Below are positions 46,988 to 55,089 of a DNA stretch of 60,553 nucleotides, in pieces (within the stretch, counting starts at the first letter, position 1; each line of letters starts with the position of its first letter). A program made the translations under genes and the position numbers. The stretch comes from Paenibacillus eucommiae (GTDB lineage: Bacteria; Bacillota; Bacilli; Paenibacillales; NBRC-103111), in the NCBI RefSeq assembly GCF_017874215.1, contig NZ_JAGGLB010000049.1, positions 1 to 60,553 of the forward strand, read 5' to 3'. Under the pieces are notes generated by a model, which saw only the letters and a list, made by a program, of their open reading frames with translations, had not been told where the DNA came from and did not search any database.

Positions 46988-47016
46988 AGTATAGCTAAAA
47001 TAATGTCCGTTTACAA
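46988..47016 (-). promoter_or_regulatory. promoter of the T-box-cysE-cysS unit
   Basis: Minus-strand -35 TTGTAA (47011-47016) and -10 TATACT (46988-46993) are 17 bases apart. The -35 box overlaps the last codon and stop of gltX, so the promoter is packed against the upstream gene. Confidence 0.8.
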
Positions 47017-48468
47017 TAATTTCTGCAGCCGGGACACAACTTTTTCTTTGCCTAGCAAATACAGCGACATATTCAGATCCGGTCCATGCACCTGTCCAGT
47101 CAATCCGGCGCGTATAGACATGAATAATGGCTTGCCTTTGTACCCAGTTTCCTTCTGCACCTGCTTCAGCAGAGCCGGCATTGCTTCTGGTGTAAACTGC
47201 TCAGCTTGCTCCACTTGCGCAAGAAAGCTTTTGAGCACCACAGGTACATGCTCCTCAGCGAGAGCAGCTGTTGCCTCTTCATCCAGTACTAGCTCCTCTT
47301 TGAAGAAAATAGCGGACAATTCGACGATTTCTGCAGCAAAACGCATTCTGTCCTGATTCAGTCCAACTAAAGCAGCTACCCAGTCCAACGTTTCCTGGTC
47401 CGGCTCAGCTGCGATGTAGCCTGCTTTTTGCAAATGGGGCAGGGACAGCTCCACCACTTGAGACAAAGGCGCTTTTTTGAGGTAATGATTGTTCATCCAA
47501 TTTAGCTTGTCCATATCGAAAACAGCGGGACTTTTCGAAACACGGTCCAGATCGAACTGGGCAATCAGCTCCTCCTTGGTAAAGAACTCCTCTTCACCTT
47601 TTGGAGACCAACCCAGCAAGGCTATGAAATTTACGACCGCTTCCGGCAAATAGCCCAAATCTTTATATTGTGCAATAAACTGGATGATGGACTCATCACG
47701 CTTACTCATCTTTTTACGATCCGTGTTAAGAATCAGAGCCAAATGGGCAAATTCGGGGACAGACAAGCCCAGCGCCTCATACATCATGATTTGTCTTGGT
47801 GTATTGGATAGATGCTCCTCGCCGCGAATGACCAAAGAAATCTTCATCATGTAATCGTCAATGATAACAGCAAAATTATAAGTGGGAATCCCATCGGGAC
47901 GGGCAATAATAAAATCGCCAATACCATCTGACTCAAATTCAACATGTCCACGCACTTTATCTTCAAAAGCAACGATCTTCTGCGCTGGTACACGGAACCG
48001 TATAGAAGGCTTACGTCCTTCAGCTTGAAACGCTGCCACTTGCTCAGCAGTCAAAGAGCGGCATTTGCCTGAATAGCCAGCAGCCAGTTCGCCGCGGCTC
48101 TCCTGTTCAGCACGTTCCTGCTCCAAATCCTCTTCCGAACAAAAACAGGGGTACGCGTTGCCTTCCCGCACTAATTGATCAATGTAAGGCTGGTATAAAT
48201 CAAGCCGTTCCATTTGCCGGTAAGGACCATAAGGCCCTCCAATATCTACACTTTCATCCCAATCCAGACCCAGCCATTTCAGCCCGTCGAGCTGGTTGCC
48301 AATCCCAGACTCCAAATGTCTGGTTTGATCCGTATCTTCAAAACGAACAATAAATGCGCCGCCGCTGCGGCGGGCCGCCAAATAATCGAAAAGTGCTGTA
48401 CGCGCTCCCCCAATATGAAGATGCCCCGTTGGGCTAGGTGCGTAGCGCACCCTTAGTTGACTAGTCAT
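47011..48468 (-). CDS. gltX: glutamyl-tRNA synthetase
   Basis: This 485-residue class I enzyme has the HIGH-like HLHIGG at 16-21 and KMSKR at about 252-256. Most Bacillales use a non-discriminating enzyme that also charges tRNA-Gln for later amidation by GatCAB; that is likely here but not shown. It follows ispF by about 35 bases. Confidence 0.97.
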   Translation of the reverse strand: MTSQLRVRYAPSPTGHLHIGGARTALFDYLAARRSGGAFIVRFEDTDQTRHLESGIGNQLDGLKWLGLDWDESVDIGGPYGPYRQMERLDLYQPYIDQLVREGNAYPCFCSEEDLEQERAEQESRGELAAGYSGKCRSLTAEQVAAFQAEGRKPSIRFRVPAQKIVAFEDKVRGHVEFESDGIGDFIIARPDGIPTYNFAVIIDDYMMKISLVIRGEEHLSNTPRQIMMYEALGLSVPEFAHLALILNTDRKKMSKRDESIIQFIAQYKDLGYLPEAVVNFIALLGWSPKGEEEFFTKEELIAQFDLDRVSKSPAVFDMDKLNWMNNHYLKKAPLSQVVELSLPHLQKAGYIAAEPDQETLDWVAALVGLNQDRMRFAAEIVELSAIFFKEELVLDEEATAALAEEHVPVVLKSFLAQVEQAEQFTPEAMPALLKQVQKETGYKGKPLFMSIRAGLTGQVHGPDLNMSLYLLGKEKVVSRLQKLL

Positions 48469-48502
48469 AACGCACCCCTTTTTTTAAATATAATACCAGC
48501 AA

Positions 48503-48985
48503 TCATAGCATATCTTTAAATAAACAAACAACAGATTGAGCCGCGATACCTTCTCCTCTGCCGGTAAAACCAAGCCATTCAGTCGTCGTCGCTTTGACAT
48601 TGATCTGCTCTGGTGCAGCTTCAAGAGCTTCGGCAATGATAGCTACCATGGCAGGTATATAAGGAGCCATCTTAGGCAGCTGAGCGATGATTGTACTGTC
48701 CGCATTGCCCAGGCGATAGCCTCTCTCCTTGGCAAGCTGCCAGACTTGCTTAAGCAGCACCAAACTATCTGCATCCTTGTACTCTGCAGCTGTGTCCGGA
48801 AAATGTTTGCCGATATCGCCAAGACCGAGCGCTCCCAAAATAGCGTCACTAATCGCATGCAGCAGCACATCGGCGTCAGAATGCCCCAAAAGTCCTTTCT
48901 CGTATGGAATATGTACGCCCCCGATAATACAACTTCGTCCTTCAGCTAATTGATGAACATCAAAGCCTTGCCCGACTCTAATCAT
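48503..48985 (-). CDS. ispF: 2-C-methyl-D-erythritol 2,4-cyclodiphosphate synthase
   Basis: This 160-residue trimeric enzyme of the MEP isoprenoid pathway has zinc ligands D9, H11 and H43 (GFDVH; GHSDADVLLHAISDA). The start is the ATG at 48985; its ATGA overlaps the ispD stop. The in-frame reading extending to 49030 lies inside ispD and lacks support. Confidence 0.96.
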   Translation of the reverse strand: MIRVGQGFDVHQLAEGRSCIIGGVHIPYEKGLLGHSDADVLLHAISDAILGALGLGDIGKHFPDTAAEYKDADSLVLLKQVWQLAKERGYRLGNADSTIIAQLPKMAPYIPAMVAIIAEALEAAPEQINVKATTTEWLGFTGRGEGIAAQSVVCLFKDML

Positions 48986-49686
48986 GATGATTTCTCTCCC
49001 CTTACATTCTTTGCAATCCATTCGCCCCAAGGTAAATCCTCCGGGGTTGTAATTTTAATGTTGTAATAATCTCCCTCGACCACATGAACAGGCACTCCCA
49101 TTCGTTCTACCAGCATAGCATCATCCGTACCAACAAACCCGTCCACATTCGCCCTTTCATGCGCTTCAAGCAAAAGGGAAAAGCGAAAAGCCTGCGGCGT
49201 TTGGATTGCCCACAAGCTCCTTCGGTCTGGCGTAGACTGAATCTGCCCTGCTTCATCAACTATTTTAATTGTATCCTTAACAGGCACGGCCAGCACAGCC
49301 GCTTCCTCCTGCATGGCTTTGTGCCAGCAGGAGAGCACCTGCTCAGGAGCCACGAACGGTCTTACCCCGTCATGTACCAATACCCATTCTGTCTCGCCCG
49401 AGAGGGCGCCCAGCCCCTTATACACCGAATCCTGCCGTTCCTTTCCACCAGCCAGCACATGCTTGACCTTAGTGAACGCATATTCGGTTATATATTGACT
49501 GCAACGCTCCAAATCGGCTTCTCCTACTACAAGTACGATACTGCCGATTTGCTGTATGTTTTGAAATAATTGCAAGGTATGTACGAGTATTGGCCGTCCA
49601 CCAAGCTGCATGTATTGCTTACTCTCTTCTGACCGCATACGCGAGCCTTTACCCGCGGCTACGATGATCACGCCTAGCTTCCCCAT
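48982..49686 (-). CDS. ispD: 2-C-methyl-D-erythritol 4-phosphate cytidylyltransferase
   Basis: This 234-residue nucleotidyltransferase of the MEP pathway has the CTP-binding AAGKGSRMRS motif near the start and WVLVHDGVRPFV at about 100-111. It precedes ispF directly with overlapping stop/start, the common pairing. Confidence 0.96.
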   Translation of the reverse strand: MGKLGVIIVAAGKGSRMRSEESKQYMQLGGRPILVHTLQLFQNIQQIGSIVLVVGEADLERCSQYITEYAFTKVKHVLAGGKERQDSVYKGLGALSGETEWVLVHDGVRPFVAPEQVLSCWHKAMQEEAAVLAVPVKDTIKIVDEAGQIQSTPDRRSLWAIQTPQAFRFSLLLEAHERANVDGFVGTDDAMLVERMGVPVHVVEGDYYNIKITTPEDLPWGEWIAKNVRGEKSS

Positions 49687-49746
49687 GTTTTCCCCACCTG
49701 TTATCTGCTTGCTGCCTGCACAGCTCCTCTCCTTATCATACTGGTT

Positions 49747-50784
49747 TTACTGCGCTTTTTCCAATAGTTTCGGTTTAGCGAAGATCATCCGCCCTGCAGA
49801 GGTTTGCAGCACACTGGTTACCATAACCTCCAGCAGCATGCCTATAAAGTCACGGCCGCCTTCAACCACAATCATCGTACCATCATCCAGGTAAGCAACA
49901 CCTTGTCCATGCTCCTTGCCATCCTTGATGACCTGCACGAGAATCTCTTCACCGGGCAAAACAACAGGTTTTACAGCATTCGCCAGGTCGTTAATGTTAA
50001 GCACGGATACACCTTGAAGCTCACATACCTTATTCAGGTTAAAATCATTTGTAATTACTTTTCCCTGCAGCACCTTCGCGAGCCGGACCAGCTTGCTGTC
50101 CACTTCCGAAATGTCCTCGAAATCACCTTCGTAGATCAAAACCTTTACCTCAAGCTCTTTTTGAATCTTATTGAGTATATCCAGTCCTCTTCTGCCTCTG
50201 TTGCGCTTCAGCAGATCTGAAGAATCCGCAATATGCTGCAGCTCCTCCAGCACAAATTCCGGAATTACCAGCGTGCCCTCGATAAAGCCCGTTTTACAAA
50301 TATCCGCAATACGGCCGTCAATAATGACGCTGGTATCAAGAATTTTATGCTCCTCATAAGGTCTTGGACCTGGTTTGTCCGCCCCTTGCGAACGGCTCTT
50401 CATAATAATTTGAGCTAACTCGTCCTTTTTTACATAACCAATCCGAAATCCCATAACTCCCAATACAGAAGAAACGATAACAGGAAGCACCGCACCGATC
50501 CAAATCGCTTTTTCCAAAACGGGAAATAAAAGTACGGAAATAAATAACCCCACAACCAGTCCGAAAGTCCCCGCCAGCAAATCCGCCGCCGGGATGCTCG
50601 CTATGTTCCGCTCCCCTTTCAGAAGCAGCTTCATTCCATACCCCGCTATAGCAGCCGCAATTAAACACATGATGCATGCGCCCAGAGCAGCCATCCATAA
50701 CGTTTGCCCACTCCACTCACTCCACTGATATCCTAATACTCCACCCATGATTGCAAAAATGACCTGAACCCATTTTCTCATCAT
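49747..50784 (-). CDS. yacL: PIN/TRAM-domain membrane protein (YacL)
   Basis: This is a 345-residue protein with four N-terminal membrane segments (about 7-20, 30-55, 70-90 and 95-117), a PIN domain with D150 in LDTSVIIDGRIAD (about 148-270) and a C-terminal TRAM domain (about 280-335). The combination suggests a membrane-anchored RNase, but substrates are not known. The ATG at 50784 follows GGAGG at seven bases. It lies upstream of ispD in the same direction; the next gene is divergent. Confidence 0.9.
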   Translation of the reverse strand: MMRKWVQVIFAIMGGVLGYQWSEWSGQTLWMAALGACIMCLIAAAIAGYGMKLLLKGERNIASIPAADLLAGTFGLVVGLFISVLLFPVLEKAIWIGAVLPVIVSSVLGVMGFRIGYVKKDELAQIIMKSRSQGADKPGPRPYEEHKILDTSVIIDGRIADICKTGFIEGTLVIPEFVLEELQHIADSSDLLKRNRGRRGLDILNKIQKELEVKVLIYEGDFEDISEVDSKLVRLAKVLQGKVITNDFNLNKVCELQGVSVLNINDLANAVKPVVLPGEEILVQVIKDGKEHGQGVAYLDDGTMIVVEGGRDFIGMLLEVMVTSVLQTSAGRMIFAKPKLLEKAQ

Positions 50785-50860
50785 AGATTCACCTCCAATT
50801 CAACAAAGTTAACGTTCTATTACAATTATGTTCCAATTTCCTATTCGTTAATCATTAAAA

Positions 50861-50889
50861 TTGAAATATTGAAAGGCTTCCTATATAAT
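50861..50889 (+). promoter_or_regulatory. promoter of the small Cys-containing gene
   Basis: TTGAAA (50861-50866) and a perfect TATAAT (50884-50889) are 17 bases apart on the plus strand, 35 bases before the gene starting at 50925. Confidence 0.83.
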
Positions 50890-50924
50890 AAAAATGGAAA
50901 TTACAAACACACGAGGTGGATGGA

Positions 50925-51320
50925 ATGGACTCCCTGACTTTAAAGCAGTTTCAGGATCAAGTATCAGAATTGTTACTCCGTCACCGCAGCTTACTTGATG
51001 TTTTATCGAAATTCCAGCAATCGAACGCCGCTGTCAATCGTTCCGTTATTAAATCTATAACAGAGTGCGGATGTATTGAAGTCATAGCTGGCAAGCAGGC
51101 TTATCACCCTGAGATGACGATGCAGGAAGCGAAGGATACGCTGGGCACGCATGTGAACGGTCAATTATGTGAGAATTGCAGGGAAGCAGTTGGCACGGAA
51201 CTGGGCAGAAACCTGTTTTATATGTCGGCTTTAGGCAACATTCTTGATGTCGATCTGGAGCAGGTCGTTGAGGAAGAATCGAAGAAATGTTCTACGCTTG
51301 GTTTTTTTAACATGTCTTAA
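50925..51320 (+). CDS. small helical protein with CxC and CxxC cysteines, unknown function
   Basis: This 131-residue soluble, mostly helical protein has C48xC50 and C82xxC85, which could form a zinc or other metal site; a fifth Cys is at 122. No signal or membrane segment is seen. I recognise it as conserved-looking in Bacillales but cannot assign a family with confidence. It has its own sigma-A-type promoter and a terminator shared with pssA, so it is an independent gene. The start is the ATG at 50925 with GAGGTG six bases upstream; an ATG nine bases earlier overlaps that site. Confidence 0.8.
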   Translation: MDSLTLKQFQDQVSELLLRHRSLLDVLSKFQQSNAAVNRSVIKSITECGCIEVIAGKQAYHPEMTMQEAKDTLGTHVNGQLCENCREAVGTELGRNLFYMSALGNILDVDLEQVVEEESKKCSTLGFFNMS

Positions 51321-51432
51321 TCAGGGCTGAGGTAAACGGTTTTATGTTCTTTAGGAATTGATAGCGTTTACTTGGTAATATTAGTGAAAAGTATGGAGCA
51401 TCGACTTTCTGATATTGCCATATGGCAGCAAC

Positions 51433-51485
51433 AAAAAAGCATTTATTTTTCTGAGAACTCAGAGAAAATAAATGCTTTTTATTTT
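51433..51485. terminator. bidirectional terminator between the small gene and pssA
   Basis: GCATTTATTTT(T)CTGAG and its complement form a stem of about 16 bp around AA(C), with A and T runs on both outer sides. It lies between convergent genes. Confidence 0.92.
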
Positions 51486-51505
51486 CCTTGCTTAATATTA
51501 TCCGT

Positions 51506-52255
51506 CTAACCATTGGGCTTAGATTCAAGAAATTTCTCTACTTTCTTAACCTTATTACGTCTGCGAAAGCGAATGAAGATCCCATCAACGTTTTTTTTTA
51601 AGCCATAGAGGGCGTAGAGTAATAAGGGTACGAAAATCATCTTGGAAATGGACTCTGGCCACTTAATCGCGATGATAACCGCCGCTGCGACTATAAAAGG
51701 AGTAATCCAAATAGCTGCCTTGGGAATTCCCGCTTTTTTGAAATTCGGATATTTAACTGTGCTTACCATCAAATAAGATAAGAGAACCGTGCTAATGACT
51801 AACACATACGAATTGATTTCGCCGTGAAACAAGGCTAGTGTGCAGAGAATACCTCCGGCAGCTGGAATCGGCAGTCCGATGAAATAGCCGGGAGTACCCG
51901 CAACTACGTTAAATCTTGCAAGCCGAAGAGCTCCGCATATCGGGAAAATGGCTGTTACAATCCATGCAAATCCAGGACTTAACAGTGTGGGATCATTAAA
52001 AGCTACTACATACATAATAAAAGCGGGGGCAACCCCGAAAGAAATAACATCCGATAAGGAATCAAGCTCTTTACCGAACTCACTTTGCACATTCAATGCT
52101 CTCGCCACTCTGCCATCCAGGCCGTCTAAAAGCATGGCCACAATGACCAGCACCGCAGCACGTTCAGGTTCATTATTGAAAACAAGAATAATCGAAAGTA
52201 TGCCTAAAAAAAGGTTCCCTACCGTAAAAAGGCTGGGAAGTGACTTTGTTATCAT
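51506..52255 (-). CDS. pssA: CDP-diacylglycerol--serine O-phosphatidyltransferase
   Basis: This 249-residue membrane enzyme makes phosphatidylserine, the precursor of phosphatidylethanolamine. The CDP-alcohol phosphotransferase motif is complete: D44, D47-G-x2-A-R, G61, D65 and D69 (DGLDGRVAR...SEFGKELDSLSD). About seven hydrophobic segments. No phosphatidylserine decarboxylase gene is adjacent. It follows disA by 85 bases; this position differs from B. subtilis, where pssA lies elsewhere. Confidence 0.93.
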   Translation of the reverse strand: MITKSLPSLFTVGNLFLGILSIILVFNNEPERAAVLVIVAMLLDGLDGRVARALNVQSEFGKELDSLSDVISFGVAPAFIMYVVAFNDPTLLSPGFAWIVTAIFPICGALRLARFNVVAGTPGYFIGLPIPAAGGILCTLALFHGEINSYVLVISTVLLSYLMVSTVKYPNFKKAGIPKAAIWITPFIVAAAVIIAIKWPESISKMIFVPLLLYALYGLKKNVDGIFIRFRRRNKVKKVEKFLESKPNG

Positions 52256-52339
52256 AAGTTTTATCCACCTCTGGTTTACTATACCCCAAATGCTACTGGT
52301 CGCATACGGAATAGTGATCCTTTACTGATTGTATGCAAT

Positions 52340-53419
52340 TTAGATATGCCTGTCAATGAACATTTGGTCTTGAATGCGCTTGAGGCCTTCTTTTATCGCC
52401 CTTGCCCTAACTTCTCCAATGCCGTCAACTTCATCCAAATCTTCAATTGTTGCCTTAGTCATATGAGGTAAGTACTGGAATTTTTCGATCAAGTTATTAA
52501 TAATAATGGAGGGAAGTCTTGGAATTTTGTTGAGTACTCTAAAGCCTCTTGGAGATACGATTTCCTCTAGCACGGCATTTGAATTCGAATATCCAAGCAG
52601 TCTTACGATATGTTGCGGCTCCAGTAGTTCATCCGAGGAAAGCCGCTTAAATCCAAGAAGCGCTTCTCTCACTTTATCATCCGTCAACTCACGCACATAA
52701 TCTTTGATGAGCAATCGTGCTTCCAGCTCTGCATTGCCTACAAGCTCTTCCAGCTGCATCCGAATTAACCGGCCTTCATTGCCTAATTCATTGATATAAC
52801 GATTGATTTCCGTCTTGATTCTAAGCACCATCTCCACGCGTGATATAACATTTGTTACATCGTGAAGGGTCACTAGCTCCTCAAATTCAGAAGCCCCAAG
52901 ATTAGTCAGTGATTGATCCAATACTACCTTGTATCTTTCGAGCGTCTGGATCGCCTGATTCGCTTTAGTCAGGATTACTCCTATATCCTTCAGAGAGTAG
53001 CGTAAACTGCCCTGGTACAATGTAATTACATTTCTGCGTTGTGATATGGACACGACCAGTTTGGATGTTTGCCGGGCTACTCGCTCTGCGGTCCGATGGC
53101 GAATCCCGGTCTCTGTAGATGATATGGAAGAATCGGGAATAAGCTGGGTGTTCGCGTAAAGAATTTTTTTGATATCTTCACTGAGGATAATGGCTCCATC
53201 CATTTTGGCTAACTCATACAAATAATTGGGCGAGAAATCACAATCGATGGAGAAACCGCCGTCCACGATCTCCATCACCTCGGGGCTGCATCCAACAACA
53301 ATTAATCCTCCTGTTTTGGCACGCAGCACATTTTCCAGCCCATCGCGAAAAGGAGTCCCGGGAGCTACCATTTGCAGCAGTTGGCTCATCACATCGCGTT
53401 TGCTATCTTCTTTACTCAT
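52340..53419 (-). CDS. disA: DNA integrity scanning diadenylate cyclase DisA
   Basis: This 359-residue protein has an N-terminal DAC domain (DGA at 74-76 and RHRT at 107-110, the catalytic motifs), a helical linker and a C-terminal helix-hairpin-helix DNA-binding domain (about 310-350, IEDLDEVDGIGEVRARAI). It makes c-di-AMP from ATP and pauses at branched DNA, delaying sporulation upon damage. The start is the ATG at 53419, six bases closer to good spacing after GGAGG than the adjoining ATG. It follows radA as in B. subtilis. Confidence 0.97.
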   Translation of the reverse strand: MSKEDSKRDVMSQLLQMVAPGTPFRDGLENVLRAKTGGLIVVGCSPEVMEIVDGGFSIDCDFSPNYLYELAKMDGAIILSEDIKKILYANTQLIPDSSISSTETGIRHRTAERVARQTSKLVVSISQRRNVITLYQGSLRYSLKDIGVILTKANQAIQTLERYKVVLDQSLTNLGASEFEELVTLHDVTNVISRVEMVLRIKTEINRYINELGNEGRLIRMQLEELVGNAELEARLLIKDYVRELTDDKVREALLGFKRLSSDELLEPQHIVRLLGYSNSNAVLEEIVSPRGFRVLNKIPRLPSIIINNLIEKFQYLPHMTKATIEDLDEVDGIGEVRARAIKEGLKRIQDQMFIDRHI

Positions 53420-53474
53420 CATGTTCCTCCTGGAGCTATACTAATTAAGTTTGATATGTCCTATTCTTATTCTT

Positions 53475-54845
53475 CTAATTACCCAATGCTGCTGCCAATG
53501 CTTCTGATACTGTGTTAACCCCTATAATTTCCATGCCAGATGGCGGAGTCCATCCCTTGAGGCTTTTTTCCGGCATGATCACTCTACGGAAACCAAGCTT
53601 TTCTGCTTCTTTCACTCTCTGATCAACACGGGAAACACCGCGTACTTCTCCTGTTAAGCCGATCTCCCCAAAAACAACATCGTACGGTCTTGTAGGCTGA
53701 TCCTTGAAGCTGGATGCAATACATATTGCTATTGCCAAATCTACAGCAGGCTCATCAAGCTTGACGCCACCCGCCACGTTCAGATAAGCATCCTGATTTT
53801 GCAGAAAGAGGCCCATTCTTTTCTCCAGAACCGCAATGATTAATGATAAACGATTATGATCAACACCAGTAGCCATTCTTCTTGGAGAGGGGAAATTTGT
53901 AGAAGAAACCAATGCTTGAATTTCTACCAGGACTGGCCTTGTTCCCTCCATGCTGGCTACAACCGTAGATCCGGCAACACCCAGTGGCCTCTCAGATAAA
54001 AACAATTCCGAAGGGTTGCTGACTTCAACGAGCCCTGATTCCTGCATTTCAAAAATTCCGATTTCATTCGTCGAACCGAAGCGATTTTTCACCGCCCTCA
54101 GTAACCGGTAAGAATGATGTCTCTCGCCTTCAAAGTAAAGAACGCAATCTACCATGTGCTCAAGCAGCCGCGGCCCTGCAATAGCCCCTTCCTTCGTTAC
54201 ATGGCCTACAAGCACTATTGCGATGCCTTGCCCTTTAGCTATTCTCATAAAGTGCCCTGTACATTCTCTAACTTGCGCAACAGTACCAGGAGCCGAAGCA
54301 ATAGACGGATGATATACCGTTTGGATGGAATCTATGACCATGAAATCCGGCTTTAAGTCCTCAATAGCTTCGGCAATCAAGTCAAGGTTCGTCTCACATA
54401 GTACATAGAGCAGATCAGAGAACGCATTCAAGCGATCAGCCCGGAGCTTTGTTTGTTTGATGGATTCCTCACCCGAGATATAAAGAACTTTCTGCCCAAC
54501 CTGGGTTAGTGCGAAAGAGGTCTGCAGCAGCAGCGTGGATTTCCCAATTCCCGGATCGCCCCCTACCAATATCAGAGATCCGGGGACAATACCGCCGCCC
54601 AGAACCCGATTAAGCTCCTTATTGTTCGTTAAGACCCTTGGTTCAGGGCTACTTTCTATTTGTATGATAGGAGTCGGTTTTTCTTTCGTCCGGACGACGG
54701 AAGAATTCATTCCTTGCGTCCTGACCACCGTTTCCACTTCTTCCACCATCGTATTCCAGGATTGGCAGCCTGGACATTTCCCCATCCATTTGGGTGTCTC
54801 ATATCCACATTCCTGACAGCAATATTTGGTTTTCTGTTTACTCAT
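53475..54845 (-). CDS. radA: DNA repair protein RadA
   Basis: This 456-residue protein has an N-terminal zinc finger (C10/C13/C24/C27), a RecA-like ATPase (Walker A GDPGIGKS at 96-103, KNRFG motif at 253-257) and a C-terminal Lon-protease-like domain. RadA is a branch-migrating helicase in recombination and regulates DisA in B. subtilis. The start is the ATG at 54845 (MSKQKTKYCC) after GGAG; a longer in-frame reading to 54875 is unlikely. Confidence 0.96.
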   Translation of the reverse strand: MSKQKTKYCCQECGYETPKWMGKCPGCQSWNTMVEEVETVVRTQGMNSSVVRTKEKPTPIIQIESSPEPRVLTNNKELNRVLGGGIVPGSLILVGGDPGIGKSTLLLQTSFALTQVGQKVLYISGEESIKQTKLRADRLNAFSDLLYVLCETNLDLIAEAIEDLKPDFMVIDSIQTVYHPSIASAPGTVAQVRECTGHFMRIAKGQGIAIVLVGHVTKEGAIAGPRLLEHMVDCVLYFEGERHHSYRLLRAVKNRFGSTNEIGIFEMQESGLVEVSNPSELFLSERPLGVAGSTVVASMEGTRPVLVEIQALVSSTNFPSPRRMATGVDHNRLSLIIAVLEKRMGLFLQNQDAYLNVAGGVKLDEPAVDLAIAICIASSFKDQPTRPYDVVFGEIGLTGEVRGVSRVDQRVKEAEKLGFRRVIMPEKSLKGWTPPSGMEIIGVNTVSEALAAALGN

Positions 54846-54935
54846 TAACGTATGACTCCTCTTAACCGACCGCATATTAAGTCCAGGATCGATTAATCAA
54901 AGTTTACCATTTTTACTAAGCCCGGGAAACCCCTA

Positions 54936-54983
54936 GCCCATGAATATTAGATATCCCCTAAGATATATCTAATATTCATGGGC
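54936..54983. repeat. perfect 19-bp inverted repeat upstream of radA
   Basis: GCCCATGAATATTAGATAT (54936-54954) and its exact reverse complement (54965-54983) flank a 10-base loop. There is no T run behind it on either strand, so it does not look like an intrinsic terminator. It lies between the clpC terminator and radA; the 245-base gap between clpC and radA contains no gene. Confidence 0.85.
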
Positions 54984-54999
54984 AGATGAAATCAGTCCA

Positions 55000-55062
55000 T
55001 TCATAAAAGAAAAGAAATAGAGGCAAGATGCGTCTCCCTTGCGGGAAGCTGCATTTTGCCTC
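55000..55062 (-). terminator. terminator of the ctsR-mcsA-mcsB-clpC operon
   Basis: On the minus strand GAGGCAAAATGC-GCTTCCC pairs with GGGAG-CGCAT-TTGCCTC around a GCAA loop, followed by TATTTCTTTTCTTTT. The stem is about 18 bp with small bulges. It starts about 25 bases after the clpC stop. Confidence 0.88.
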
Positions 55063-55089
55063 ATATCATCATATTTATTATTGATTTGA

